From Tetrastigma voinierianum (lineage: Eukaryota > Streptophyta > Magnoliopsida > Vitales > Vitaceae), in contig JAEQBH010003959.1 in the NCBI GenBank assembly GCA_016808115.1, positions 62,001 to 126,000 on the forward strand: a DNA stretch of 64,000 nucleotides. The letters are read 5' to 3'. Positions 9,924-21,440 of the stretch are shown here, in pieces. Below the pieces are notes generated by a model. That model made no database searches. It had not been told where the DNA came from and saw only the letters and a program-made list of their open reading frames with translations. The stretch's first letter is position 1, and each line of letters starts with the position of its first letter. The translations under genes and the position numbers were made by a program.

Positions 9924-11742
9924 TGTGACGCCCATTTCCCTGGGGTCCGCTGGACAACCCGTCAACTCAGCGGACAGCCCAGTGGGATGCTCTGCAACCC
10001 GAGACACTACCATGAAAATCGCATAGTCTCCTTTGTACGGAGGCTTGCCCAAGGTACAAAACCCATTCCAACAATTAACAACGACCACACCGGTCCATGT
10101 AAGCAGTAAACGGTCACTGGGCCCATGATCAACATCACAAAATTACATCAAATCTATATACCAATAGTTCAAGAGTTATTACAATACTCTTAGTCAAAAC
10201 ATATATCAAAATTATAAGAATTTATCACATGTTTTATATCCATGTCAAAGCCACATGCCTAAGTTTTCTTCTCAAAACGACTCTAATGAGTGTCGCCTCC
10301 TATCGCTCCCTGCACTCGAAATAATATTCTCGACAGGTGATAATGCCCAAAGAGGAATTTACCTACTGGGTTACTCCCACCTAAGTGTCAGACATTACTG
10401 CCACAACCAATCACACCTCAAGCAAATACATTAGATCCGCCTTGAATGTCTACATGCCCAATCCCATGTCTCGAGTCCCTCACCGAATTTCATACATGCC
10501 TAAGCCAAATGCGAGAAATTACGCTTCAAAACAAAGCTGCTCTGAAAACTTACTACCGTAGTTTCAGAAATATATTTGACAACCTCCGAGGCGACCGTTG
10601 ATAACCCCTCCAAACAATTCATGGAGCCCTCCGACGTGAATTGTTGGACAATCCCAACACAATTTTCTCGAAAATCTTCCGCCGAAATTCCTTCTGACAA
10701 ACATTTTCCTTTTATTTTCCTTTCTTCATGTCATGCACTCACCGATATTCTGTAGCTGTCTCAGTTGCATACGTGAATGCATTATACCAATCCTAACAAC
10801 TCATGCTAATATATAAAACATGTATATATTAACATAATAATTCACACACCCATGTTATTAAATTTTGTAAATCATTAACACAAATTAGCTCACATGAGCT
10901 AATTAACAAATACAAGAAATTACTTAAATCACTCAACAACACAAAAATCACACTAAAAATCATGTGAACATTAAACCCTGCTCGGGCATTGTTCACTAGC
11001 CACACAATTACGGGATTTCTTCACTCGCTCAAAGTTAGACTGATAACACCCACCTTCTAGGTCCCGAACAAATCCCATCCATAAATGACCCTACCAAAGA
11101 ATCAACCAAGTAGAAAAGATCCCTACTCTGGAGTTGTCGGAACTCCACCAAATCGGTGTTCACACGTAGTCAATGCGTAGGATTTCACTGTTCGTCTGTC
11201 GAGAACTGATGATCCAAACGGCGGGAAATCTAGAGAGAAGTAGCTCTCTCTCTCTCTCTCTAAAAATCTGATTCCAGCCCCCACTGTCCGTTTTCGCTTT
11301 TATTTTGAGAGGAAAACTATTCCTTCCTTTGTCTTATACTCATTTAAACATTTCCATCAATTCCCATCTTTGTCCCTACTTGATTTTCAGACATGGCTTA
11401 ATCGAAGCCATTCATTTCATCCTCTTACTAATCATGCAAACATGTGTCATACGGGTATTACGTAGTAGGTGACTTTTTTCACATCACTGTCTTTCACAAG
11501 CCGCTTTACTCAAGACCGATATCCGTGTTCCCAAAATACGAAATTCGACCGGCCTCGAATTCGACCAACCAACGCGGTAGCTAGATTTAGCGAGATCTAT
11601 TCCAACGATAAATTCCGTCATTATCCGGAGATTCAGAAAAATTGGCTCAATCAAATTACTGCTTTTACCATTTTTAGAAAATTTGAATTTTCCTCGAAGT
11701 TTACAGAATCTTTGGCCCCCATGACCATTGTCTTACCTTACA
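9924..11742 (-). mobile_element. Solo LTR (chromovirus-like) nested in the Tat solo LTR
   Basis: The block begins TGTGACGCCC at 9924 and ends about TTAC(A) at 11741/11742. It is absent from the second Tat LTR, where the site reads CTGAAATCTGTGTGG near 35959. Flanking 5-mers are GAAAT (9919-9923) and AAAAT (11742-11746), depending on which end base is taken. No protein domain is seen. The left end resembles those of the other minus-oriented gypsy LTRs here (TGTCGCGCCC at 29835, TGACACACCC at 45199), which is why I assign it to the same broad group. Confidence 0.7.
11244..11261. repeat. (CT)9 microsatellite
   Basis: Nine perfect CT units lie inside the nested solo LTR. No function is implied. 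Confidence 0.95.
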
Positions 11743-13205
11743 AAATCCATATGCTGGAAGTGGGGGCCAAGTAAGATATATTTTATTCAAGTGATTAGAG
11801 GATAGGGAAATCAAGATATGAAATAGAACGGAGCAAGGATCCAGCGTCTTACTTTGTTTCTTTCTAATTTTCCATAAATGCAGAGCCACCTCGCGATGCC
11901 AAAAGAATTTCCCCACTTTAGAGCCGTAAAACCTTCCTTTAAATGAGAGTCTCTTCACTTTATCTCTGCTTTCTCCCCTTGTTTCTATTTCTCCCTCACA
12001 CTTCACTCTGTCTTTAGTACTCCAAGACTGAGAGACCTCCCATCTTTAACCAAAAGACACCTCCTACATAGAGCTTAAAACTCGAAATAAAGTCTCTCCT
12101 TCAGAAAAAGTGAAAAAAGGATCACACCCCGATTTTTCCTCGGCCTATACTGATTCCATCCCAAGCATCCGAGCCCACTCCGGGTGTGTTTTCCACCTTC
12201 AAACTTTGGAAAGAACTCCATTAGCCTCGAAACCACACTCCCAATAACTCATCACTAATCTCCTATGCAAGCCGACTTAAGCCAGCCTGCTTCACCACCA
12301 AGGATCCATATGATTCATGGTGGGCTGCACGTGAACTCCAAGCCAAAGCCCAAAATGGACTCCAAAATATCACCTGAAGACCCATTTCGAGTTTACGGGC
12401 CAAATCCATGCAGGATTTGGGGATCCAAAATTACCAAAATCGTGTTTGCCATTGCCGTTTGATGAACTGGATGCTAACCGCCGAAATACTGAGAAAAAAT
12501 TTGAAAATGATGAATTTTCTTGAAGAATATGGTTCAAAAAAAAAAAAAAAAAACGCGCGATTTCAGTTCTGATTTAGAGACATCAAAACAACTCAAGCCG
12601 ACTTAAACCTACTCAATAATGAATTTTAACTGAACTGCTTGAATAGGTTCCCAATCGGTTTGAACCACACAAGGAATTTTCACTTTGTCGATAATTTCAA
12701 TGACCAAGGAATAAAAAAAAAAAAACAAAGGCATGATTTCAGCTAGGATGAGGGAGATATGACTCAAAACAAGCCTAAGTGCTTCGACCTGCATGCCAAT
12801 GAATTCGCCTTAAACCAAAACTTCGAGGACCTGCTGAGTCGTCGAATGTAACTTCGCAGCCTTCTTTGAGAATATCTCTGAGAACAAAGAGTCCACAAAA
12901 AAAAGGGTCCATGATTTCGAGTCGGACGAGGAGATATGATCGAAACAGCCCAAGTGTCCGAATCTGCATTAACACTTCAATGAATTCCGATTGAGTTAAA
13001 ACCTCGGGAGGCCCCACTTGCTTCCTATGGCACTATGCTAATAACTACATACGCACTCAATGGACCACATACAAACCCACCCGAGGCTCGAAGATCGACT
13101 AAGCCTAAAAGGACCTTAATGGTACCATATGAGAACGATGGGTGAGTGTGACAACCATAGGATAAATACAAGTGTTAAGGGACAAAATTGAGGGTCTACA
13201 GTCAT

Positions 13206-13960
13206 CCTTTTCAATAAAATATCTCTAGTTAAGGTATCAATCATTTGCCTTGTATGGGCATTCAGGCTAGTATAAAAATTGTAGATCTGCATCCACCCGG
13301 TCAACCTATGATGGGGACATTTCAGTATTCAGATTCATCCCATCGTTTTCAAGTAGTTTTCGCTATCTTGAGTAGGCTTAAGCCGTTGATCTCTATCCCA
13401 GATATTGTAGCTTTCTCCTAGCAGAGGCGTGACTTTGCCAAAATATTCTGACCAAATCTACCCAACTTATGATGCGGTGCTTTGTGGTTCAAGTTACCCA
13501 TCATCAGTTCCTCGACGCTAAGGATAGCTGAATCGTCTAAGCCATGGCCTCCTTTGTTACCCCCATTATCTTTCACGTTGTTGCATACTTCTAAGAAGCT
13601 TGTCAAGTGAGTATTGAGATCTTCAATGTAGCCCATGAAACCTAATAATTCTGGAGTAGTTTACAGTCATAACCTTCGCCCCAAAATTATTCACGGAATA
13701 AGAGGTCCGTTGTATTATTGAATGTATGACTATAGGTGGTAATGCGAATTCCTCCAATAGCATGTCTAGGTCATTAGGTTAAACCACTGGTCGACGAGCA
13801 TTATTATTTCTTGGTTCATCGACAGCTTCATTCTCCCCATTCGTTACGTTGTAGATTCTCCGCCATGTTAGCAAGATAGCTGCATTCATTTCTAACACCC
13901 TTTCTATGCGAACCACGATTGTTTGTTCGATTGTGGATTAAAGGCGCTTAATTCCTCCAT
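13206..13960 (-). pseudogene. Athila-1 gag N-terminal half
   Basis: The frame at 13418-13636 reads DLNTHLTSFLEVCNNVKDNG and, after an insertion-like stretch, LDDSAI, which matches the capsid region of Athila gag. The frame at 13116-13304 contains QIYNFYTSLNAHTRQMIDTL, the later capsid block, and runs into the solo LTR at 13200. The homologous but worse-preserved copy is at 37516-38190. Gag forms the particle in which reverse transcription occurs. Frameshifts and stops make it non-functional. Confidence 0.75.
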
Positions 13961-14113
13961 TGTTTAGTGATAAGGACCATCAAAACTCCTAAAACACCAC
14001 AAAGTCCACTAGTAGAATTCTTTATTAGATAAAATAATAATAATAATAAAAAAGAAATTGTCTAAAGTAATATCTAAGTAAACTATTGTCAATATTTGAT
14101 ACTTGTGCAGAAA
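13961..14113 (-). other. Athila-1 untranslated leader
   Basis: This is non-coding sequence between the gag start region and the PBS on the minus strand, with an (AAT)n run near 14035-14050. The same leader is found at about 40740-40950 in the second copy. Confidence 0.6.
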
Positions 14114-14133
14114 ACTCCCCGGCAACGACACCA
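14114..14133 (-). promoter_or_regulatory. Athila-1 primer-binding site (tRNA-Asp type)
   Basis: On the minus strand this reads TGGTGTCGTTGCCGGGGAGT. The complement of the 3' end of plant tRNA-Asp is TGGCGCCGTTGCCGGGGATC, so 16 of 20 bases agree. Two of the four differences are C-to-T at CpG sites. It lies six bases from the LTR end, the expected place for priming minus-strand DNA synthesis. Confidence 0.85.
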
Positions 14134-14139
14134 AAAACT

Positions 14140-15268
14140 TGACGGGCCGCTAACTACTATATAAATCTACCCGTTCACGCAAGTGCACATGTTGAGTTTA
14201 AGAAGTCTAGTGATAAGTCAAGGTCGTCCCATAAGGAATTTGGGTGTCAACTGTCGAACCAATTTACCCTAATATTATTTAGATCTATCAACATAAGGCT
14301 ATAGATTCTCTAAGTAATTTACTAAAGACAATGAAGGTGTATTCTTTCCAATTAATTAAATATTCAGGTTTTGATCACCTAATCACGGCTGATAGATATT
14401 TAGAAACCTGGCTACTCGCTTATATAACTTGTATTTTTAGATGGCGAAGTTGATATTTTATATGCACCAATCTTTCGAGCATTGAGCACCTATCCTAATG
14501 GGCTGGTCAGATTGCATCTCTGCCAAACCTAAGACTATAGGATGCACACAGCAAACCTTTGTTACCAAGCATAAAACTATGGTATCTCTACTGACTGACA
14601 TTGATATCTGGCTTCAGGTCCCTGTATTTATCATCTCGATCTCAATACCTTAGCCTGAGCATACCCATATTGATCAAGTACAAGCATGAATTTGATATAG
14701 AGATAAGACATTTGATAATTGCAAAAAATAAAACTGAATATATAAATTACTGCTAATCCATCAATACGAGATTAGGGTTACATCAAAACCCTAGCCTAAT
14801 GTTAGTTCATAATCGATAAATAATACATCATGTTTGTAGAATCCATACAGCTTAAAATAAGAAAGATAGGAAAAGAGTAAATCAAACAAAGCAACTCTGT
14901 TCTGATCCGAGTCTTCGCCTTCTCTCTTCTTCGCGTCCGTACGTTGCCTCCCCTTTTTCCTTTATGTGATTTTCACTTTTATTCTAAAAAATTTGGCAAA
15001 CTGCTCCAGGTGGCATCAAGACGTTGGATGATGAAGACTGGTCAAACGTTGCTGAAATCTAACGTCACGACGTTAGAGTAGGATTCTGCATTCCTCCATC
15101 TTTATGTCTCCAACTTGTCTCCAACTGCACCATTTTACCTTAAAGACCAGAGATAAAACCAAATATTAGATATGAAGTAAAAACACCACCTGTTTAAGTA
15201 CAAACTAGAACGTAAACACATTAAAACATGAGTCTATAATGAGTGTTTTGGACACTTATTAACTGACA
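14140..15268 (-). repeat. Athila-1 5' LTR
   Basis: It starts TGACGGGCC at 14140 beside the PBS. It probably ends TTAACTGACA at 15268, after which the sequence matches a coding-like flank. The length is about 1.13 kb. A homologous LTR is at about 40971-42096. An AACGTCACGACGTT palindrome variant lies near 15059-15072. The left end is supported by the PBS. The right end is inferred from the TG/CA rule and the change of content, since the partner 3' LTR is not in the window. Confidence 0.7.
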
Positions 15269-15652
15269 AGCCCCATAATTGTCTTGGGCCTCGGGCAATG
15301 GAAGCACTTGTAGGCAACATAAAAAGACAAATGAGATGGAAGAATTTATTGTCAGAAGATATCATCATTCCAAAACATTAGTGCTAGGGACAAACCCCCT
15401 ATGCCAATCATAGTGGGCGAAAGTTCTTGCAAAATGACGACAACAGGTTCCTTGCCAGTTGCCTCTATCGCTTTAGAGGTCCCTTCACCTATGGGTACGG
15501 GCAAGACCCGAACTTCCACCGCCGTAGCGCTTACTTTCCAACTATCAGGTTCTGCTTCATTGATTTGTATTCGGGTCGACTTGGGACGCATCTCTCGTGG
15601 ACTCCTCCTACACGCCCAGAGTAAACACACCTCGCCTTCAAAGATAGCTAGC
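15269..15652 (-). pseudogene. Unrecognised conserved ORF in the pre-insertion flank, part 1
   Basis: The minus-strand frame at 15352-15650 includes LQELSPTMIGIGGLSLALMF followed by WNDDIF. The second copy at about 42170-42260 reads LQELPPTMIGLGGLSLAPLF followed by WIDDIF, although nucleotides differ at many places, so the frame was probably under selection once. Its continuation appears to be at 22719-23170, beyond the TR-GAG element, and in the second copy the two parts are joined at 42097-42950. Athila-1 interrupts it on the left at 15268. I do not recognise the protein; an accessory ORF of an older transposon is my guess. Confidence 0.5.
15648..15652. repeat. Target-site duplication of the TR-GAG element, left copy
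   Basis: CTAGC lies immediately before the 5' LTR. The right copy at 22719-22723 is CCAGC, one transition different. The second copy of the block (about 42480-42500) has no element at this position. Confidence 0.75.
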
Positions 15653-16913
15653 TGATTAGTGCTCAAAGTGCTATTTTGAACCCTGGCTTATTTCGTGTTT
15701 CGAGCACTTTGTGTACTAATCAAGATAATTAACCCGATTCGCACATTAAGGTCCCTATTTATTCTACCGATCGTATTTTCAGGCTAATTTTGTGTTTTTA
15801 TGTGCTATTAATGCCAAGATTGTCAAGTCGGTCCAAGCATGAAGAATCCAAATCGAACCCAGCTTTGCAAATATGAAATCAGAAGGAAATGAGGAGCAGA
15901 AGAAGAGTGGGAGCAATTTCGCACCCTTGTGCGAAATTTTCTCCTGCAAACTTTGACTTTTGCTATTTTTTCACCCTTTTCCCATTTTGCCCTCCATGTA
16001 TAAGTGTGTATTGAGGGTATTTTTGTCCTTTTTTGGTTACTTGAGCACTATATAAGTTGGAAACAAATCTTGTAATTTTTCTTCTTGATTTTTGCTTTTG
16101 CTGGAGAAGAGATACAGAGAGCGGGAGCTTTCCCGCTGCTTTTTCTTTTCTTTCATTTTCTCTCACTTTCTTCCATTTTCTCAAGCCTTCCAACACCCTC
16201 GAGGATGGAAAACTCAAGGATGGTTATTAGACTCCTCCATCCTTGAAGAGGAGGCTAACTGGGCTAGGGTTTCAGGTAAAATGTCTGCTCTCTGCTTCTG
16301 TAATGCAAGCATTTTTTTTGTCATTTATGTTTCCATCTCTGTTTAAATCTCTTAAATGTACCTTGATTAACCTTTATTGGGCAAGCTTTTAGGGTTTAAT
16401 GGATACTTATTGCTAGATCCATTGAGATTCATTAGTTGCCTTCTATTAGTTACTATAGGGTAGATTTAGGATATGATTTTATCGGTCTTATTATGCTCAA
16501 TAAATGCTATATTTCAAAAGGAAAATTATTAGGTTCGCTTTATAGTCAAACGAAGATCCTGCTCGAAATGATCATAGGGTCATCCTCCCCAACGTGAAGA
16601 AAAGGACCCGAGAAACTCTCATTTACCTTGGGAACCTCTCAACCCCGTATCTCGATGCTTCAAGGAGTTCTTTTTCATTTTAGCTCAGTTTATTTTCAGT
16701 TCACAAACATTTCAACCCACTGTTTTTACAAAACCTTAAAATCCAAATTGAAATTAACCATTTTGAGTCAATTTCAAATCATTTACACGAAGAAAACCCA
16801 TCCCTGTGTTCGACCCTAGAACCACTAGACTGCAGTAGCGTTGCTACGGCCGTAGGAGGAATTAGGTTTATAAATTTCGTTGATTCCAGAACAACCTATT
16901 GTGGCACGAATCA
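15653..16913 (+). repeat. 5' LTR of the TR-GAG element
   Basis: 1261 bp, from TGATTAGTGC to GCACGAATCA. It contains TATATAA at 16049-16055, conserved at 21853-21859 in the 3' LTR and hence a likely promoter TATA box. It also holds a hairpin with 10 bp arms, AATTTCGCAC (15915-15924) and GTGCGAAATT (15929-15938), separated by CCTT. The two LTRs differ by many substitutions and small indels, so the insertion is old. Confidence 0.92.
16049..16055 (+). promoter_or_regulatory. Putative LTR TATA box
   Basis: TATATAA lies within CACTATATAAGTTGG, which is identical in the 3' LTR at 21851-21864. It lies about 400 bp into the LTR, a plausible position for the U3/R boundary region. Confidence 0.6.
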
Positions 16914-16915
16914 AA

Positions 16916-16935
16916 TGGTGCCATTGCCGGGGATG
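16916..16935 (+). promoter_or_regulatory. Primer-binding site of the TR-GAG element (tRNA-Asp type)
   Basis: TGGTGCCATTGCCGGGGATG lies two bases after the LTR end. It matches the tRNA-Asp complement at 17 of 20 positions. Two of the differences are CpG transitions, one in each direction. Confidence 0.9.
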
Positions 16936-17153
16936 GTGCCTTAGTGCAAGTGGAGAGTCGTTGAACTTGTGATCCTCATCACAAGTAAGCAGGAATCTAA
17001 TCTCTTTTGCCTTTACTTTTATTTCCCCAGCAACCACTCGCAGTTGGATTTAATTTTATATTGTCAATATACAATTTCTATTTTTATTTCTAGCTAACTA
17101 GGTAACCCTGTGTTTGTTTTGTGCTTTGTCTTGTACTGTTTTCATAGGACTTT
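16936..17153 (+). other. Leader of the TR-GAG element
   Basis: This is non-coding sequence between the PBS and the first gag-like codons, with no feature beyond T-rich runs near 17060-17095. Confidence 0.5.
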
Positions 17154-19050
17154 ATGCAATCCTGGGATAGGAACACTACAGGAAGATTAGAGAGAACCAG
17201 TGTCCCACAGGAGCAGGGTTGTGAAGTGACCCTAAACACTAAACAAGAATGAGCCCCCACCGGCTAGAACAACAAAGAGCCAACAGGGGGGTCTAAAGGG
17301 ATCCTAATGCTCACAGATCAATGAGGGATCACATTCACTCCACCAAGGGTGAGTGCACCTCATGCATTATTCCCTCACGAGGATGTGTGGCAAAGGAGGC
17401 TCCATGGTGCCCTTGTTCCAACTTTTTATGGTAATGGAAAATGAAACTACACACACATCCGGGATTTTGAGGAAGTTTGCACAACTTTCAAAGAGGGTGC
17501 AACCAATATGGAGTCATGAAGGAAAGCCTTGACCTCAAAGACAAAGCCAAAATTTGGCTAATTCACTAAGGCCATGACCATCAGAACCGGGCAAAGCCGC
17601 AGCACTTGAAGAAGTTCGCCCACGACCAACAATTTGAAGAGTAAATCTACATCTTGCAAACATGACGTTGAAAATTTTATCAAGCAGCCGGGAAAGGTAT
17701 GGAGACCATCGCGTTCCGCCCTCACCATGACTCTTTGATACCGGGTGAATCACTTTTACGATGGGATGTCCTATGAAGCAATTGTTAGAAACCATGTGTG
17801 GGGGGGACTTCCTAAGAACTGATGAAGCCATGGATTTCCTCAACTATGTGGCTAAAACCTCCAAGGGATGGGATGAGCCGAACCCAAGGGAGGTAGAGAG
17901 AATGAAGCACACAACAAACCAAAGGGGAGGCATATATTCATTAACGGAGGATGTGGAACTAAAGGCTAAGTTGTCCAATTCCACTGTATGATGGAAGAAC
18001 TTGAAATAAGAAATCACAGAGGTACTCAAGTAAAGATCAAATAATTGCGGCCCCCTCCAACCATGCTTCACTTGCCAATCCACTGGTCACCAAAAAGAGC
18101 ATTGTCCAATTTCTCCCCCAGTAAGGGATTTGATGGCTGAACATGTAAATGTTATGGGCCAAAATAGGCCACCAGATGATGCCCAGTATGGCAACATCTA
18201 CAATCCCAATTGGAAGAACCACCCCAACCTCTCCTGGAAGCCTAAACCTCCAGCATATGTTCCCCTAAAAAGTAATGCAAGAACAGCAACAAGATGGGTC
18301 CACCTCTCAAGAGCCAGCAGCCTGCACCAACCTCATCACCCGCTGAGCAAGCTATCATGAATTCCGAGCAAGGTGAAGCGGGAATTCGTAGAGGAGCATA
18401 AAGCCATTAATGCTCAATTGAATCAAAAAATAGAAAATGTAGAAAGCTCCATGAACAAAAGAATTGATGGGCTCCACAATAGCCTCAATCATAAAATTGA
18501 TACCCTAAGGCCATCCACCACAAGTCCGACCACCGCCAGCAGAAGGAGCAAGGGAGATTCCTTTCCCAAACACTGCCTAATCCTAGGGGAGTGCATGAAT
18601 TAAGCTATATGAGTGAGCCTGCACCAAAGATGGATGAAGTTAAGGCCATTATCACCTTGAGGAGTGGTAAGGAAATTGAGCAGCCAATGCCCAAACCTGC
18701 TGGAGAGACCAGAGAAGAAGAGGAAGTAGAGCCAGAACACATATTCATTAAAGAAGATTCGATGAAGAAAAGCATGCCTCCTCCATTTCCTGCATCGAGA
18801 GGCAAAAGAAGGCCCCCAAGCAAGAAGGCATCCTGGAAGTACTAAGGCAGGTAAAGGTGAACATCCCACTGCTTGACATGATCAAACAGGTTCCAACCTA
18901 TGCTAAATTTCTAAAAGACCTGTGCACAGTTAAGAGAGGGTTGAATGTTGATAAGAGGGCCTTTCTAACAGAGCAAGTGAGCTCTATCATTCAATGCAAG
19001 ACCTCGGTGAAATACAAAGATCTAGGGTCCCCCACCATTTCAACAACATT
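17154..19050 (+). pseudogene. gag of the TR-GAG element, broken
   Basis: This is an Athila-like gag. Capsid traces lie at 17440-17560 (IRDFEEVCTTFKEG, then LDLKDKAKIWL). The later capsid block is at 17761-17991 (MKQLLETMCGGDFL, then AMDFLNYVAKTSKGWDE). A textbook CX2CX4HX4C zinc knuckle, CFTCQSTGHQKEHC, is at 18064-18105, and NPNWKNHPNLSW at about 18202-18240. The frame 18591-18845 has AIITLRSGKEIE. The region 18857-19010 has NIPLLDMIKQVPTYAKFLKD. There are three in-frame stops between 17991 and 18063 and at least two frameshifts later. Part of the capsid appears deleted around 17560-17760. The zinc knuckle itself is intact. Confidence 0.9.
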
Positions 19051-19054
19051 GAGG

Positions 19055-19410
19055 ACTTGCATAGATAAGGTAATCGCTGGATTCGGGAGCGTGTCAACTT
19101 GCCGCCATACCTGTATGTGCAGCTTAGGGTTCGGGGAAGCAACCTACCAACATCACTCTATCCTTAGCCGATCGATCAAGAAAAATCTGCGGCATAGTTG
19201 AGGATGTTTTGGTGAAGGTGGACAAATTTATTATCCGTGGACTTCGTAGTTCTTGATACTTCAATCGGTGGCAGGGCACTAACCAAGTGCCCATCATACC
19301 AGCCATTTTTGGCCACATCTAATGCCATAATCCAATCACGTAATGGAGTCAAAGGCGCAATTACCTTTGGCAATATGACTTCGAGATTAATATTTTCCAC
19401 CTAGGCAACA
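19055..19410 (+). pseudogene. Protease of the TR-GAG element, broken
   Basis: The translation shows ADRSIKK and VEDVLVKVDKF, then VPII and a frameshifted trace of the ATSNAI stretch, then a frame ending NIFHLGNKH. These are the conserved blocks of the plant gypsy protease, which processes the polyprotein. The region expected to hold the DLGAS active site (about 19055-19085) is mutated. The protease is the last recognisable domain; RT does not follow. Confidence 0.8.
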
Positions 19411-21430
19411 AGCACAACAAGGTGAGGAGTTGCGGAGCAGGAATTGGATGAAGACTGCTGAAGCTAAAGGATGAAGAATTAATTGCGACTGCCACTCCTC
19501 CAGCACCACCGACTTCAGCACCACCGTAGGCAGAAAGTGCTTGTAAAATTGCAGGGAAAAAAACTCAACTTTGTCAGCAGCTCACCTCACGGAGACATGG
19601 AGGGATTCCTCCTCGATCCACTATGAACTCCTCAAGGGCTAACCGAGTGAAGCTGCACTCTCTCCAAATTTTCATCAACAACTTTCTCGCCTCACTTTTG
19701 TTTTGATTTTCCCGTTTTATTTTATTTTATTTCGATTTATTTAGTTTTTCTTTACTCTTTCTTATTTTAAGTTAATCTTTGTTTCTAGTTTATTTTTCAT
19801 TTTTTTGTGTTTTTTTTAATTTTTCCTGTGTTATTTTTGCAGTTTTTGTCAAATTTTTGAAGGAGTGGATGCAGGATACAAGAACATAAAAAAAAGCTGG
19901 AAAATAAGTTTCGTAGAAGGGTGCGATATATTCGCACTTGCTTGTGAAATTTTCGCACTGAACAGCAGCCCCATTTTGTTTCGCTCATAACTTTCTCATC
20001 TGAACTCCGTTTTGGGTAATTTTGGTATCGTTGGAAAGCTTAGAGAGTGTAGAACCCAAATATATTCAGAAAGAACACTTTTGAAATTATTATAAAGGTG
20101 TAATTTTCATAATTCTCCAAATGGTCACTTTTTTCCTGTCTTTTCTTCTCCTAACTTGTTCATTTGAAGCCCAAACGAGTGAATAGGTGTTGGTGGTGCT
20201 TCAACTCTCCTATCTAACAACGGGTACATCTCATCAAGGAGGTATCACTCTTCTCTAACATTCCAATCCGAGCCCCATTGTAATAATGTGATGATTTGGT
20301 TGGGTGAGAGCTACGGAAGTGGTATGTATTTATGTTTCTTTTGTTATTACTGAGCAAGCCCATTTGTATGTTCAAAGGTTTACGGTTTTTCCTTTTGTGA
20401 AGCTGTTATACTATACAACTTACTTTTTCAATTCAAATTGCACCCATTTGTTTTATGGTTTTGCCTAACCTGCAAGTTGGAAAATTGAAACTTTGTTTAA
20501 TCCTGTTGATGTTAGATTGATGCCATGCCTAGTTTAGTGGATGATTAGTTGAATTCTTGTTGTTTTAATCTTTTTCTTCCAATCAGCTAACCACTTACTA
20601 TGGCACATTAGGTTTCAACAATAGGTTGAAGAATCGTTTAACCTCCTAAACTTGCAAACCTACCCTAGTCTGCTTGACTACCTTTAACAGGTTAAGACCC
20701 TGATGAAAAGGAAGCCAATGTGTCTTCCAAAATAAAAAGAAGTGAAAAAGAAAAAGAAAAAGAAGAAAATTGCACCACAAAACCTCGAGCACAACCGAGG
20801 GGTATATGGTGAAAGCCTTTAAAGCCCTGTCTTGCCAACCTCCGGCTGGGAGCCACCGACTTAGTGCTCGCTACATGGGTGGATGGGTGAGGTCGAGCGA
20901 GTCAGAGGGTGCTGAAGTCCTCAACGCCCAAAGTCCGTATGAAACCTAAAGAGTTAGTGGTCTAAAGATCCCTATGACTCGTGCCCAAGCCTTAATCGTC
21001 AGGAGTCACCCAGAGATCCCTGTTACATGGACTTTGGTGAGGCTTCCATCTTCAAGATTGCACCCCTACAAAAAAAAAAAAAAAAAAGAGTTTCGAATAA
21101 GAGGGTCCTGATCTATTCAATGACATGTTAGTCGTGGCACAATGTTAAGCGCGATGGGCCATGTAGCTTATCGTTGAGAGTCGATCAAACAAACACTTAG
21201 ATTTTGTGAGTTCCCTGCTGAGTCTTTGAGAAGGAGGCTCTTTGATACTCAATTCGTATGGCATTCATTCTCTCAAGATACACAAGGGCGGGTTTGATGA
21301 TTCTTACTTGTGGTTAGGCATTACTCATTCACAACCTTTTTGAAATATAATTTTTGTGAACATAATTTTTATTTTGTTTTGTATGCTATTTCCTTCTTTC
21401 TTTCATTGCTAAGGGACTAGCAATGTGTAG
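19411..21430 (+). other. Non-coding 3' half of the TR-GAG element
   Basis: About 2 kb without any retroelement domain. It contains T-rich tracts at 19690-19850, another CG-bearing hairpin-like GTGCGATATATTCGCAC near 19920-19936, an AG-rich stretch at 20735-20770, and a poly-A run at 21069-21086. The 20800-21200 part (CCTCCGGCTGGGAGCC and so on) looks like the 3' untranslated region of related autonomous elements. This is where RT, RNase H and integrase would lie in a complete element. Confidence 0.7.
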
Positions 21431-21440
21431 GTTGGAGGTG
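21431..21440 (+). promoter_or_regulatory. Polypurine tract
   Basis: GTTGGAGGTG directly abuts the 3' LTR start TGATTAGTGC. Its position fits the plus-strand primer, although two T residues interrupt the purines. Confidence 0.65.

Larger units (their letters stand above)
8547..13200 (-). mobile_element. Tat/Ogre-type solo LTR, 4654 bp, in Athila-1 gag
   Basis: It begins TGTGGACC at 8547 and ends GGGTCTACA at 13200. The flanking 5-mers are GTCGT (8542-8546) and GTCAT (13201-13205), a target duplication with one mismatch. The same sequence forms the 5' LTR of the Tat element at 34674-37515, directly next to its PBS, which identifies family and orientation. On either side the minus strand codes for Athila gag: TRQMIDTLTR to the right, AFDLLDGITK to the left. 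It carries a nested 1.8 kb insertion; without that the length is about 2.83 kb, matching the 2.84 kb of the other copy. Confidence 0.85.
1..15268 (-). mobile_element. Athila-type Ty3/gypsy retrotransposon (Athila-1), degenerate, left end outside window
   Basis: Read on the minus strand, the order is 5' LTR (15268-14140), PBS, gag N-terminal half, gag C-terminal half, protease, RT, RNase H, integrase and a 3' accessory ORF. This is the order known for Athila-lineage elements. Three later insertions lie inside it: a solo-LTR-like block at 4677-7250, a Tat solo LTR at 8547-13200, and a nested solo LTR within that. All coding domains carry stops and frameshifts, so it cannot be autonomous. The 3' LTR is not in the window. 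That the pol part (1.4-4.7 kb) and the gag/LTR part (7.3-15.3 kb) belong to one element is inferred from collinearity and from insertions that fall inside recognisable domains. Confidence 0.85.

Noticed and set aside
14110..14140. CCCCGGCAACG resembling the end of a tRNA-Asp gene
   Set aside because: It is a primer-binding site copied from tRNA-Asp; the rest of the tRNA is absent.
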